Positions 52,090 through 61,872 of a stretch of DNA of 64,000 bases are shown here, one piece after another (the first letter of the stretch is position 1; each line of letters begins with the position of its first letter). Location of the stretch: positions 124,001-188,000 of the forward strand of contig CAZCBX010000002.1 of the NCBI GenBank assembly GCA_964497185.1, written 5' to 3'. A program made the position numbers and the translations under genes. The notes beneath the pieces were generated by a model. It ran no database searches, was not told the DNA's origin, and worked only from the letters and a program-made list of their open reading frames with translations. This DNA comes from CAZCBX01 sp964497185. GTDB lineage: Bacteria; Bdellovibrionota_G; JALEGL01; JAGRMV01.

Positions 52090-55000
52090 TTATCGCTCAC
52101 CTATGGCTGCTTTAATAATTTTTTTGATCGAGTATACGCCGGCCCATGCAAGGTACGGAAGGCCAAAAGCCAAAACCAAAGCCACTGCATAAGTGGCGCT
52201 GCCCAAAGCCATGGTTTGGACCAAGCCTAGACACGCCAGTGGGGTAAACAAACCGACAATGGATGCTACAGGATATTTACGAATGGTCAAATAGGCGTTG
52301 GGGATTAAAAACAAAATTAGCAGGGTGCCAAAAGCCAAGCCCCAGGACATGGCCAAGGCCATGGGCTTGAGAAAAGGGTCGCTGCCCCCAATGCCGTATG
52401 CCACCGGTGCCAACCCCACTACGGTGGTGATGGATGTGAGCATGACGGGACGAAGCCGCGTTTGACAAGCTTGAATCACGCTTTCAATGAGGTCTTTGCC
52501 TTTATCCACCTGAGTATTGATAAAATCAATCAACACGATTGAATCATTGACCGCCACGCCGGATAAGCCAATCATGCCAAGCATGGCTAAAAAACTAAAC
52601 GGTTCGCCATGAAATTTTAGGGCATAAATGGCCGAAAACAGGGAAAAAGGAATGGCCAACATAATCAAAAAGGGCTGGGTGAGGGTGTTAAACGTGCTGG
52701 CCAAGACAATGAATACGAGAAAAATGGCAATGGCAAATGCGCGAAACAAACTTTGAAGCGATTCTTGGGTGTCTTCATATTCACCCCCATAGCGGAGGGA
52801 ATACCCCAAATTGTCTTGTTCAATGGGCAAAAGTTTTTTTTGCATTTCGGTGTTGACGGCCAAAGAAGAAGTAATGCTTTGATCAATGTCGGCGGTCACA
52901 CTCACGGTGCGCTTGCCGTCATAATGTGTAATGCTATTTAAACCCTGTTGTTTTTGAACCGTGATTAAATTTCGAACAGGAATCAGCCGCCCCAAGGGGT
53001 TTTGAATGTAGAGTTCTTGAAAAATTTCTTCGTTGGCGCGGCCCTGATCGTTGATCCGCACCAGTACGTCCGTTTCTTCATCGGCTTCTTGAATGGTGCT
53101 GGCCACTTCACCTTCAAACACGGTTCGGATCAGCCTTGCCACTTGCTGGGCATTAAGCCCGGCTTTGGCCAGATTTTCTTCGCGAATGCGTACCACCAAT
53201 TCATCTTTGCCGGGTTCATAGTCATCGCGTATATCGATGACTCCGGGTACTTGGGCAAGCTCCTCTTTTACTTTTTCTGACAATTCATCCAAACGATTTA
53301 AATCTTCACCCCGGATTCGAATGGCCACGGGTTTGCCTTGCGGCGGACCCGTATTGACTTCGTCGAGGGTCAGTCTTTTAAAACCTTCGACGTTGGCCAG
53401 CTTGGCCCGAAGCTCGCTCATGATTGCGTCTGCTTCACGATCTCGTTCTTGCAAAGGTGATAAAAACACCGCAATCTGTCCAACGTGGGTGTTGCGCACG
53501 GCAAAAGGATCATTGGGATCGTTTTCCATTTTTCCCACCACCGTGATGTAATCTTTTAGCTCGTGCTTGGGAATCTCTTCGATGTATTGTTCAACTTGTG
53601 TTAGCTTTTCTTTGGTGACGGATAAAGGCGTGCCCAGCTCCATTTCGCCTCGGACGTAAAAAATTTCAATGCCTTTGCTGGGAAATAAAACCACTGGGGT
53701 GGTTTGTATGCCGATATATATACCAATGACAATGAGTACGTAAAAGACATGTGCCACCATCGTATGTTTGGGCAAAACCACAGCCAGTAAATTTCGATAT
53801 CGGGTTTTCAACCAGTCGATGAAGCTAAATTTTTGCTTCGCTTTTTTCTCTTGGGCTTTTCGAAGAAAATACTTCGTCACCCGAGCCCCTTCGGTTAAAT
53901 GGGCGGGGAGAATCCACATGGATTCGAGCCAGCTGGCCAGCAGCATGAGAATGACGACAATGGGAATGGCATAAACAAATTTGCCAAAAATGCCCGTCAT
54001 AAATGCCAATGGTAAAAACACTAGGACAGAGGTCAAAATGGCGGTGGATACAGGTTTCAACACTTCCTGCCCCCCTTCGATGGCCGCTTGCTTGGGGCTC
54101 ATGCCATCTTCCATTTTACGATATATATTTTCGGCCACGATGATGGCGTCATCCACCAACATGCCCAGCACCATGATCAGGGCAAACATCGAAATTAAAT
54201 TGATGTCGATGCCAAAAAAGCTCATCAGCCAAATGCCCAACCCGGCTGCCACGGGCAGGCCAAAAGCCGTCCAAAATGCCACAGGAGGACTTAAGAAAAC
54301 CAGCAACGTCAATAAAACCAAAATCAAACCCACGCCGCCATTTTTAAGCAATATCCCCAAGCGCCGCTCAACAAAAAAGGACACATCGTTGATTAAGGTA
54401 ATTTGAAGCTCGCTGGGGGCGGTTTTTTGAAATCGCTCAATGGTTTGTTCTACTTTTTCCACCAGGTCGATGATGTCGTAACGCTCTTTTTTGATGACGG
54501 TCAGGGTAAAGCCGTCTTTGCCATTGGCACGCAGTTCAGTACTGGAGTCTGCAAATGCGTAGTCCACGCTGGCCACGTCTTTGACTTTGATCACGCCGCC
54601 GGTGGGATTGGCCCTCAGTACGATTTCTTCGATTTCCTCTGGGGTTTTGTATTGGGCGTTGGTGCGCACCAATAATTCTTGGTTGGTTTTCTTTAAATTG
54701 CCACCCGGCAGATTAATGTTTCTCAATCTAAGCACATCGGTGATCTGATCGAGTGAGAGGCGGTATTGTTGAAGTTTTTGTGGATCGGCCGATACCCAAA
54801 TTTGTTCTTCTTTCCATCCCGAACGCGCCACTCTTGAAACTTCTGGAATATCTTCGAGTTGAAGCTCCAAGCTTTTACCCAAATCTTGAAGTTGTTTGCG
54901 GGGTAGGTTGGCCGATAACGCCACCTCAATGACCGGGGAGTCTTCGGTTTTGATTTCACGAACCATCGGCAACTGTTCTAAGTCATTGGGAAATGTGTCT

Positions 55001-55356
55001 ACCCGATCAACCGCCTGTTGAATTTCGTTGATGAGTTTGTCTTTGTTTTTAACGTTGGCTTCAAGTTGGATGCTGATCAGACTGTAGCCTTCGGCAGAAG
55101 AGGACGAAACCTCTTTGAGGTCACTGACGGTGTCAAGCTCGTCTTCGATGGGGTTGGTGATTAAGGTTTCGATTTCTTTGGCCGTGGCACCGGGATAGTT
55201 GGTTTGCACCGTAACCACATCAAACGACACATTGGGGAAGGCTTCTCGTTTCATTTTGATCACCGTCATGGTGCCCGCCACGATGATAAAAATAGATAAA
55301 AGGTTAACCAGCAGTTTGTTTTCTACGCCATGCTTGGGAACGTTGGATAAAAACAT
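52090..55356 (-). CDS. RND-family efflux transporter (AcrB/HAE1 type)
   Basis: Proton-driven inner-membrane pump of about 1,088 residues with twelve helices and two large periplasmic loops. The proton-relay acidic pair is visible in LGMLVDDAIIVAENIYRKMEDG, and the fold's repeats appear at FPNVSFDVVTVQTNYPGATAKEIE and FLAMLGMIGLSGVAVNDSIVLIDFIN. The final 60 residues add two further hydrophobic stretches beyond the usual end. The ATG at 55356 is one base after the tolC stop. A partner membrane-fusion protein is not encoded next to it. Confidence 0.94.
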   Translation of the reverse strand: MFLSNVPKHGVENKLLVNLLSIFIIVAGTMTVIKMKREAFPNVSFDVVTVQTNYPGATAKEIETLITNPIEDELDTVSDLKEVSSSSAEGYSLISIQLEANVKNKDKLINEIQQAVDRVDTFPNDLEQLPMVREIKTEDSPVIEVALSANLPRKQLQDLGKSLELQLEDIPEVSRVARSGWKEEQIWVSADPQKLQQYRLSLDQITDVLRLRNINLPGGNLKKTNQELLVRTNAQYKTPEEIEEIVLRANPTGGVIKVKDVASVDYAFADSSTELRANGKDGFTLTVIKKERYDIIDLVEKVEQTIERFQKTAPSELQITLINDVSFFVERRLGILLKNGGVGLILVLLTLLVFLSPPVAFWTAFGLPVAAGLGIWLMSFFGIDINLISMFALIMVLGMLVDDAIIVAENIYRKMEDGMSPKQAAIEGGQEVLKPVSTAILTSVLVFLPLAFMTGIFGKFVYAIPIVVILMLLASWLESMWILPAHLTEGARVTKYFLRKAQEKKAKQKFSFIDWLKTRYRNLLAVVLPKHTMVAHVFYVLIVIGIYIGIQTTPVVLFPSKGIEIFYVRGEMELGTPLSVTKEKLTQVEQYIEEIPKHELKDYITVVGKMENDPNDPFAVRNTHVGQIAVFLSPLQERDREADAIMSELRAKLANVEGFKRLTLDEVNTGPPQGKPVAIRIRGEDLNRLDELSEKVKEELAQVPGVIDIRDDYEPGKDELVVRIREENLAKAGLNAQQVARLIRTVFEGEVASTIQEADEETDVLVRINDQGRANEEIFQELYIQNPLGRLIPVRNLITVQKQQGLNSITHYDGKRTVSVTADIDQSITSSLAVNTEMQKKLLPIEQDNLGYSLRYGGEYEDTQESLQSLFRAFAIAIFLVFIVLASTFNTLTQPFLIMLAIPFSLFSAIYALKFHGEPFSFLAMLGMIGLSGVAVNDSIVLIDFINTQVDKGKDLIESVIQACQTRLRPVMLTSITTVVGLAPVAYGIGGSDPFLKPMALAMSWGLAFGTLLILFLIPNAYLTIRKYPVASIVGLFTPLACLGLVQTMALGSATYAVALVLAFGLPYLAWAGVYSIKKIIKAAIGER

Positions 55357-55357
55357 G

Positions 55358-56797
55358 TTATGAGGCTCCAGTAAGCGTGCCAGTGACCAGCGAGAGATAA
55401 GCCAAAGCCAACTCATGGCTGATTTCTAAACCCAAAAGTTTGCGTTTGGCCGCAATTAAATCTTGTTGATAAAGCAGCAGCGTGAGCAAAGACTCACGGC
55501 CAATGTTGAATTCTTTTTCAGTTGCCTGCAGCTTGTCTTGTTGCACATTAACAATGGCCTGATTTTGTTCGATACGTGCTTTTAGCGTTTGCACACTGAT
55601 ATACGCATTTTGAATGTCATTGACCGCCTGTCGACGGGCTTTTTTCTCTCGAAGCTGCACCTGCAATAAACGCGCCTGCGTTTTTTTAAGCGCGGCTGTT
55701 TGCGCAGATTTACCCAGAGGCACGGTGATATTGGCGCCTGCGAAGAAATTTGGATTCCATGCGTTGGTTGAATTGCTTAAAGACGATCCAAGCTGTTGAT
55801 CCACATCGTTGGTTTCCAAACTGGTTTGCAAAGTTAGGGTGGGATTGAGGGCGCGTTGTAAACTCTTTTGTTCAATTTCCAGTGCCCTGGCTTGCTCACC
55901 AAAGGCCACAAGGTCTGGACGCTGTGCTGGTGCCTGTTGCACAAGCTTGTCAACGGGCGCCAAAGATTCAGCGGTGCTGTACGTTAACTGGGAGCGGCAC
56001 TGATTTAACTTGAGTGGATGCTGAAGCAGTCTTGTTAAATCGTTTTGCAATCGCGCACTTTCTTCTTGGTTGCTGACCAGCTGTTCTTGCATGGTCATCC
56101 AGTTGGCTTTGGCGGCATAGAGTTCTGATTTTTCGGCATGGCCATTGCGAACCAGCTGCTGGGTGGTTTCATAATAAGCTTTGGCCTGCGCGATGCTTTC
56201 GCGTAGCAAGGATGCTTGTTGTTGATTGCCATGCCACTGCATGTACTTTTCTATGGCAATATAAATAATTTGCTGTGTGAGGTACTGATTCTGTCCGCCG
56301 ACACTTTGGAGTTGAGCGCGCAAACTGGCTTGGGTATTTTTGGTTCGCGTGGCAGGATCGTTGAGTAACACTTGACTTAAACCCACGTACCACACGCTGT
56401 TGTAGGCTGGGTTAATCGTGATGAAAGGAGAGTTGTTTTTTTCGCGCGTGGCACGAAACCCTGTTTCAATGGAGGTGCCAGAATGAAACTGCTTGCTGTA
56501 CTGTCCTACTAATGTGCTGGTGTCCGCACGAGTACCAAAGACACTGTTGACCCGCTCGCTTTCGTCAATTCTGTGGCTGACGTCAAAAGATAGATTTGCA
56601 TCGAACAAACCTTCGTTTTCATCAATGGAGAGAGAAAGCTCTTCATACTGTGCTTGTGCAATGAGCAGGTCTTCGTTGTTTTTGACAGCCCATTTTTTCA
56701 CCTGATCGAGCGTAATGTTGCAAGACGTAGGTGTTTGGGCCAAAACAGCAGGAATCATCCCCACCAGGCCCATCCAAATGTATACAAGCTTTCTCAT
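55358..56797 (-). CDS. TolC-family outer-membrane efflux protein
   Basis: 479 residues with a signal peptide (IWMGLVGMIPAVLA, cleaved before QT) and two long helical outer-membrane-efflux repeats rich in Gln, Ala and Leu. FNIGRESLLTLLLYQQDLIAAK near the C terminus is typical. The frame is open 31 codons upstream, but the ATG at 56797 sets the signal peptide. It precedes the RND gene in the same transcript. Confidence 0.92.
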   Translation of the reverse strand: MRKLVYIWMGLVGMIPAVLAQTPTSCNITLDQVKKWAVKNNEDLLIAQAQYEELSLSIDENEGLFDANLSFDVSHRIDESERVNSVFGTRADTSTLVGQYSKQFHSGTSIETGFRATREKNNSPFITINPAYNSVWYVGLSQVLLNDPATRTKNTQASLRAQLQSVGGQNQYLTQQIIYIAIEKYMQWHGNQQQASLLRESIAQAKAYYETTQQLVRNGHAEKSELYAAKANWMTMQEQLVSNQEESARLQNDLTRLLQHPLKLNQCRSQLTYSTAESLAPVDKLVQQAPAQRPDLVAFGEQARALEIEQKSLQRALNPTLTLQTSLETNDVDQQLGSSLSNSTNAWNPNFFAGANITVPLGKSAQTAALKKTQARLLQVQLREKKARRQAVNDIQNAYISVQTLKARIEQNQAIVNVQQDKLQATEKEFNIGRESLLTLLLYQQDLIAAKRKLLGLEISHELALAYLSLVTGTLTGAS

Positions 56798-56846
56798 GGA
56801 GATTTGGCTATATCTTATTTTTGATGGACTGGCCATCTGCACACCT

Positions 56847-57827
56847 TTAGGCCTGGTATAAAATATACATGCATATGACGTACAAACCAAAAATCAATGA
56901 GCTGGGCCACCCAATGCGGTATTTGGACCTGGGCGCAATCATAAAGCCAAGCAATGCCAGTGAACTCATGACTACCGCGGACAAACCCGTCACCAAGTGC
57001 ATGGTGGAGATGCTTTGAAAAAAGAGGGCTTTGGGCATCACCAGATCATTGACAAAAATGGTCGCAATATTGAAAAGATTGCTACCCAAAACATTGCCCA
57101 ACGCAATATCCACCGCGCCGATGGACAAGGCCGAGATGGTGACCACCAATTCGGGTAGGGATGTTGCAAAGGCCAAAAATACGCTACCAAAAAAGGCATC
57201 GTTCCATCCCATTTGGGTGACGATGATTTTGCCAATCACAGGCATGGCCAAGCCAGAGCCGGTAACAATTAGCGCACAAACCACAAAACCCACAATGCTT
57301 TTACGCAACACCCGCATATCTCGATTGGTATCCTCGGTTTGTTCTTCTGCGCGTTCAAGTTTGTACAATACACGCATGCATACAAAATATAAGATGAACA
57401 AAAACAAGCTGTCGGCACCGACCCAGCCCAAAGTTAGGCCCACCGAATCAAACTGATACACCTGAAATAAACATGCAAAACCAACCAGCAGTACGCCCAT
57501 CAGTGCCGTGATGCGGTGTTGTGGACTGGATTGTTCATACAAATGTCCTCTGTAAAACCAATCAATGATAAAAAGTAGTGCAATATTGAAAACGCAGCTG
57601 CCCATCACGCCCCCCATGGCCAGGTCTGGGGAATTGGCAAAAGCCACTGCGCCTACACCACTGCCCAGCTCTGGCAGACTGGTGACCATGGCGATCAATG
57701 TGGCGCCAATCCATGAATGACCAAATCCACTGTGTTGCGATATGCGGTCACCGAAAATCGATAGGTAGTAACCGCTCAAACATACGGCTGCGAGCAAGCC
57801 AATAAACTGAAGCCAAGCTATCATCAT
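56847..57827 (-). CDS. CaCA-family Na+/Ca2+ exchanger
   Basis: About 326 residues in two homologous halves of five helices each. The alpha-repeats are TSLPELGSGVGAVAFANSPDLAMGG (first 20 shown in part as TSLPELGSGVGAVAFA) and TSLPELVVTISALSIG with GNVLGSNLFNIA; the Glu in TSLPEL binds the cation. AAGGA eight bases before the ATG at 57827 supports that start over the upstream TTG. It is third in the operon led by the cation-chloride cotransporter, which suggests shared ion homeostasis. Confidence 0.92.
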   Translation of the reverse strand: MMIAWLQFIGLLAAVCLSGYYLSIFGDRISQHSGFGHSWIGATLIAMVTSLPELGSGVGAVAFANSPDLAMGGVMGSCVFNIALLFIIDWFYRGHLYEQSSPQHRITALMGVLLVGFACLFQVYQFDSVGLTLGWVGADSLFLFILYFVCMRVLYKLERAEEQTEDTNRDMRVLRKSIVGFVVCALIVTGSGLAMPVIGKIIVTQMGWNDAFFGSVFLAFATSLPELVVTISALSIGAVDIALGNVLGSNLFNIATIFVNDLVMPKALFFQSISTMHLVTGLSAVVMSSLALLGFMIAPRSKYRIGWPSSLIFGLYVICMYILYQA

Positions 57828-57856
57828 GCACAATGTCCTTTCACTTTAATGCAAGG

Positions 57857-58132
57857 TTAGGGTTCAAGTTCAATAATTTTTAGAGCAATGTCTCTACAGC
57901 GCTTCATGGAGTAAGCACTGCCCGTTAAGCGAATCTCCAAATCATATAACTTTTGAGCGATGGTTTCTTGACTGGCGCCGCTGGCTCTAAGGCTGTACAA
58001 AACAGGGATAAACTCCTCGTACTCGCTTCGGCTGCCATCTTGGCTGCGTTGGTCCATGGGGTCCCATTCGGACCATAACAGATCGTCCATTTTCCCCAGC
58101 AATGAAATTTCTTGAGAGGACAAACGACTCAT
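57857..58132 (-). CDS. 91-residue acidic hypothetical protein
   Basis: Contains LLWSEWDPMD, SEYEEFIPVLYSLRASGA and IAQKLYDLEIRLTG. This layout (EWDP... DEY..Y... ga....ia..L...E) is that of a small family of uncharacterised bacterial proteins often found singly. It overlaps the cotransporter stop by four bases and precedes the Ca2+ exchanger, so it is translated with both. No enzyme motif is visible. Confidence 0.72.
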   Translation of the reverse strand: MSRLSSQEISLLGKMDDLLWSEWDPMDQRSQDGSRSEYEEFIPVLYSLRASGASQETIAQKLYDLEIRLTGSAYSMKRCRDIALKIIELEP

Positions 58133-60330
58133 GATTCAAAAATTTCCTTAAAATCAATTTCTTCAGCAGCCATGACCATGGCCGTTGGCGGAAAATTGCG
58201 CGTTTGTTGAAGCAGGCTTTGATAATACTGACCATAGCTTTCGCCCGACTCGCCTTCTCGGGGTGGTCGAATGCCCATAAACATCAGGTCTGCATAGCGA
58301 GAATGGTGACCAATTTGATCAAACAAATCTTCACCTGATTGAAGAGGTACAAGGTTGTATGAAATAGGGAGTCTGGTTTGATTAATTAGATGTTGAAGTG
58401 CACGCTCCGCTTGTTCTTTATCCTCACCTTCAAAAAGAGTAGAGTTCAGCTTAATGGTGGATTTTTTTCGTGTAGGGTCTAGAGAAATAAGAAACGCCAG
58501 TGCCAGCATCAGACTTGCGTTGTGGGTTTGGCGGCCCCACCATACATGGATTTCGCCCGACTCATTGGGCAACACCACTTCCTCACCCACGGAGTGATTG
58601 CGTAAAATAATGACGTTTTTTCGGGCCTCATACAATGCTTGAAGCGTCTTGGCAAAATCGACCACATTGCTTTCGTCTTTGGATTCACCAAAAACAAATA
58701 AATTGGGTTTTAGTTCGCCCAATCCATAGTGTTCTGAAAAAGAAATGGCCCCATGGTAGTGATTGGGTGCAAAATGGACTTCCACCAATGCTTCGACTTC
58801 TTTGCGATGAAGAAAATCGTTGATGGAGGTTTCCAACTTTTTTTTGCGATCCACATTTTGATGCTCTTTGCTTAAGATGGAGCACACCGTTAAAAAACTT
58901 CGCGAGCCGCTCAAAAGATGACCAAAGTGAATCAACGGAAAACGGTTGGTGGGGGACCCACAGTACACCACTGTGTTGGGCCGCCAGGTGCGCGCGTCTT
59001 TTTCAAAACGCTGAAGTTTAAAAATAATGTTGCGTGCAAAGGTAATGAGCATGGAGCGTCGAATGTCCGACCACCGCTTGCTCAAATTTCGTTTTTTGGT
59101 CCATAGATAAATTAAGGTAACGAGCACAAAAGCGATCAATGCTGATGCGGCATTGATCAACAACATGGCTACAAAACAAAACCCAAAACCCAGCAGCGAA
59201 AAGCCCCAATGAAAACGGAAAGTGGGGCGCCATGAAGGATTTTTCATCAAACTTTCAAAAAATGCCGCCAGGTTCACCAAGCCATACGAGGTAAGAAAAA
59301 ACATGGTGAGCACCATGGCAATGGAGTTTAAATCACCCAAAAATAAAGCAATGGCAGCAATGGCATAAGAAACCACCGTGGCCCGTCGTGGCAGTTTTTG
59401 TTTGCCAGAAGCTTTGGCAAAAAAAGGAAACAACACCCGGTCGCTGGCCAGGGCTTGCAATGTACGCGGTCCCCCTAGCAATGCGCCCAGCGCACTGGAC
59501 AGCGTCGATCCCCATAAACCCATCACCACCAAGATGCCAATCCATGCGATGTCTTTCATGATGAAAAGCTCTGTGGCCAAAACTTCTCGTGATACGTGGG
59601 TGTACAAGTAAATTGGAATGGCCAAATACACAACATACCCCACCAATACGGCAGACAATGTGCCATAGGGCAGGGCTTTGGCTGGGTTTTCTAAATCACC
59701 CGACATGGCCAAGCCCGCTTCAATGCCTGTTACAGCGGGAAATATGACGGCAAAAACAGCCCAAAAAGGCACACGTGTCATGGGCTGGTAAATGGTCAAC
59801 GGATCAGTTTGGTGGGGCGTGCCATTGAAGAAAGATATCAGGGAAAGCACGATCAGCACGAAGATCAAGCCTTGTAGCTTGAGTGCCAGATCCGCGGAAA
59901 AATAAGACACGATAAAAAGGAGGGTGAGGGTGGCAAAAGAAATCATCAAACCAGAGATGCCCGGTAGCATGGGCAATAGAGACTCAGTAAAACCTGAAAT
60001 GTAAAATGCAATGCCCAGACTTTGGGCCAAAAAAAGCGGAATACCAATGGCAGCACCGGTTTCAATGCCAAAAGAGCGAGAAATCATGTAGTACGCGCCC
60101 CCCGCGCCCACTTTCATGTTGGTGGCAGTGGCGGCAATGGATAGGCCGGTCATGAAGGTAATCAGGGTCGAGAGCGTGACCACCGCGATGGATCCGATTA
60201 ACCCTACATTGGCCACCATCCAGCCCATGCGAAGAAACATGATGACGCCAAAAATGGTGAGCACACTGGGAATGAAAACACCTTTGACGGTGCCAAATTT
60301 TTTCGATGGCGATTCTGGCATGGATTTCAT
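58129..60330 (-). CDS. cation-chloride cotransporter-like permease (SLC12/APC fold)
   Basis: About 733 residues: twelve hydrophobic helices (residues about 10-430) and a C-terminal cytoplasmic domain of about 300 residues. The first helices carry GVFIPSVLTIFGVIMFLRMGW and the segment ATATNMKVGAGGAYYMISR, both closely like eukaryotic NKCC/KCC proteins. The C-terminal region shows RTWRPNTVVYCGSP and a late FLISLDPTRKKS block, as in SLC12 C-domains. The start is one of three nearby Met codons. Transport of K+ or Na+ with Cl- is inferred; amino-acid transport is possible. Confidence 0.88.
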   Translation of the reverse strand: MKSMPESPSKKFGTVKGVFIPSVLTIFGVIMFLRMGWMVANVGLIGSIAVVTLSTLITFMTGLSIAATATNMKVGAGGAYYMISRSFGIETGAAIGIPLFLAQSLGIAFYISGFTESLLPMLPGISGLMISFATLTLLFIVSYFSADLALKLQGLIFVLIVLSLISFFNGTPHQTDPLTIYQPMTRVPFWAVFAVIFPAVTGIEAGLAMSGDLENPAKALPYGTLSAVLVGYVVYLAIPIYLYTHVSREVLATELFIMKDIAWIGILVVMGLWGSTLSSALGALLGGPRTLQALASDRVLFPFFAKASGKQKLPRRATVVSYAIAAIALFLGDLNSIAMVLTMFFLTSYGLVNLAAFFESLMKNPSWRPTFRFHWGFSLLGFGFCFVAMLLINAASALIAFVLVTLIYLWTKKRNLSKRWSDIRRSMLITFARNIIFKLQRFEKDARTWRPNTVVYCGSPTNRFPLIHFGHLLSGSRSFLTVCSILSKEHQNVDRKKKLETSINDFLHRKEVEALVEVHFAPNHYHGAISFSEHYGLGELKPNLFVFGESKDESNVVDFAKTLQALYEARKNVIILRNHSVGEEVVLPNESGEIHVWWGRQTHNASLMLALAFLISLDPTRKKSTIKLNSTLFEGEDKEQAERALQHLINQTRLPISYNLVPLQSGEDLFDQIGHHSRYADLMFMGIRPPREGESGESYGQYYQSLLQQTRNFPPTAMVMAAEEIDFKEIFES

Positions 60331-60469
60331 GTTATAGATGAAAAAGACCATGGATTGAACTTAATTTTCAGATCTTTTCCAGACCATCACAATCAGCCCT
60401 TTCACTATTTATAAAATGGTATATAACGCCATGCATAGGTTTTTTTCTGCATAACCAAATGGGGGTTAT

Positions 60470-61432
60470 ATGTTTCGACAGCAAATTTTACATTTTTCAA
60501 TCGGCACCGCTTTTTTAGCAATGGCGGCCTGTACACAGTCCAATTCAAATTCAACTCAAAATTCGGCAAAACCAACCGAACCCACCATGATCACCATTGA
60601 TGGTTCAAGCACGGTGTATCCTTTGACTGAAGCCGTGGCCGAAGAATTTCAAGCGGCCCATCGCGACATCCGTGTGGCCGTTGGCTTTTCAGGCACAGGT
60701 GGCGGGATGAAAAAATTCATGAACCGCGACATCGACATTACCGGTGCATCGCGTGAGATCAAAGATGTCGAAATTGAAATGGCCAAAACCAATCAAGTAA
60801 ACTACATCGAATTGAAAGTTGCATTTGACGGTTTGTCGGTGGTGGTGAATCCAAAAAATAATTTCGTTGATCAGCTCACCACGCAAGAGTTGCAAGATAT
60901 ATGGAAAGCAGGCTCCACCATTCAAACATGGAAAGATGTGCGCGCCACTTGGCCCGACGAAGAAATCAAACTTTATGGCCCAGGCACGGATTCAGGCACC
61001 TTTGATTATTTTAAGGAAGCGATTTTGGGCAAAGATCAGCCGATTCGCTCCGACTTCACATCCAGTGAAAATGATCACATCATTGTACAGGGTGTAACAG
61101 GGGATGAATACTCATTGGGCTTTTTTGGATACGCCTATTACTTGGAAAACCAAGAACGTTTGAACATCGTTCCGATTGTCCACCAAGGCAAACCCGCCGT
61201 AATGCCTTCACCCGCAACCATCAAAGATGGCAGCTACGCGCCGCTATCTAGACCTTTGTATGTGTATGTGAACAAAGACGCGTTAAAGAAAAAAGAAGTA
61301 CGCAATTTTATGGAGTTTTATTTATCCAACACCCACATTTTGGCCCCCGAAGTGGGTTATGTGGCTTTGGACGACGAAACGCTGGAAGAAGAGTTGAGCA
61401 AACTTAAGGTGTCTCCCACGACCGCCAAGTAG
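60470..61432 (+). CDS. pstS: phosphate ABC transporter substrate-binding lipoprotein PstS
   Basis: 320 residues. Signal peptide with lipobox MAAC, then a Ser/Asn-rich linker and the PBP fold. The phosphate-site loops are visible as IDGSSTVYPLTEAVAEEF, GFSGTGGGMKKF, ITGASREI and GTDSGTFDYFKEAI. It stands alone: pstC, pstA, pstB and phoU are not next to it. GGGGG lies close to the start codon. No clear Pho box was found. Confidence 0.94.
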   Translation: MFRQQILHFSIGTAFLAMAACTQSNSNSTQNSAKPTEPTMITIDGSSTVYPLTEAVAEEFQAAHRDIRVAVGFSGTGGGMKKFMNRDIDITGASREIKDVEIEMAKTNQVNYIELKVAFDGLSVVVNPKNNFVDQLTTQELQDIWKAGSTIQTWKDVRATWPDEEIKLYGPGTDSGTFDYFKEAILGKDQPIRSDFTSSENDHIIVQGVTGDEYSLGFFGYAYYLENQERLNIVPIVHQGKPAVMPSPATIKDGSYAPLSRPLYVYVNKDALKKKEVRNFMEFYLSNTHILAPEVGYVALDDETLEEELSKLKVSPTTAK

Positions 61433-61446
61433 TTGAAGCAATGTGA

Positions 61447-61767
61447 TCAACGCTTTGGATGCGTGACGACGGACTTGGAACTTGAAGGTCGAAAAAACAG
61501 TCGTTTCAATATAAAGGCAAACGCGGCTACGGCTAAGGAAAGCACGGCAAAAAAACCACCAACGATCAGGGCAAAGGCACCGATAAAAATAAGAAGTAAG
61601 GTGGTTCCAAGCTGAAACCAAGGGTTTTGAGTTCGTAATGAATGAGATGAAGCATGCGTTGAATCTTTTTGTGTTTGCGTAGACACTTTTGGCTTGGAAG
61701 TTTGTGTGGTTTTTGGTCGACCATAGGTGTTTTCAAATTTGTCTTGAGAAGGGGATGTTGACATCAT
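61447..61767 (-). CDS. small basic membrane protein, uncertain
   Basis: About 106 residues: a polar Ser/Thr/Lys-rich N-terminal half, then a hydrophobic block of about 35 residues (LGTTLLLIFIGAFALIVGG, FAVLSLAVAAFAFILKRLFF) and a basic tail. One or two membrane helices. Convergent with pstS with a 14-base gap. No family recognised; no convincing ribosome site. Confidence 0.5.
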   Translation of the reverse strand: MMSTSPSQDKFENTYGRPKTTQTSKPKVSTQTQKDSTHASSHSLRTQNPWFQLGTTLLLIFIGAFALIVGGFFAVLSLAVAAFAFILKRLFFRPSSSKSVVTHPKR

Positions 61768-61872
61768 AGGCCCAATGTAGCCCCCTTGGGTAAAAAAGCA
61801 AGCCCTTGCCAATGCTTAAAAAGGGACTATAATGCGCTTTGAATTACTTTGTTGAAAGGAATACAGACCACC

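Noticed and set aside
61433..61615. 60-residue plus-strand frame after pstS
   Set aside because: Low-complexity Lys/Ala composition. The opposite strand gives a clearer membrane protein.
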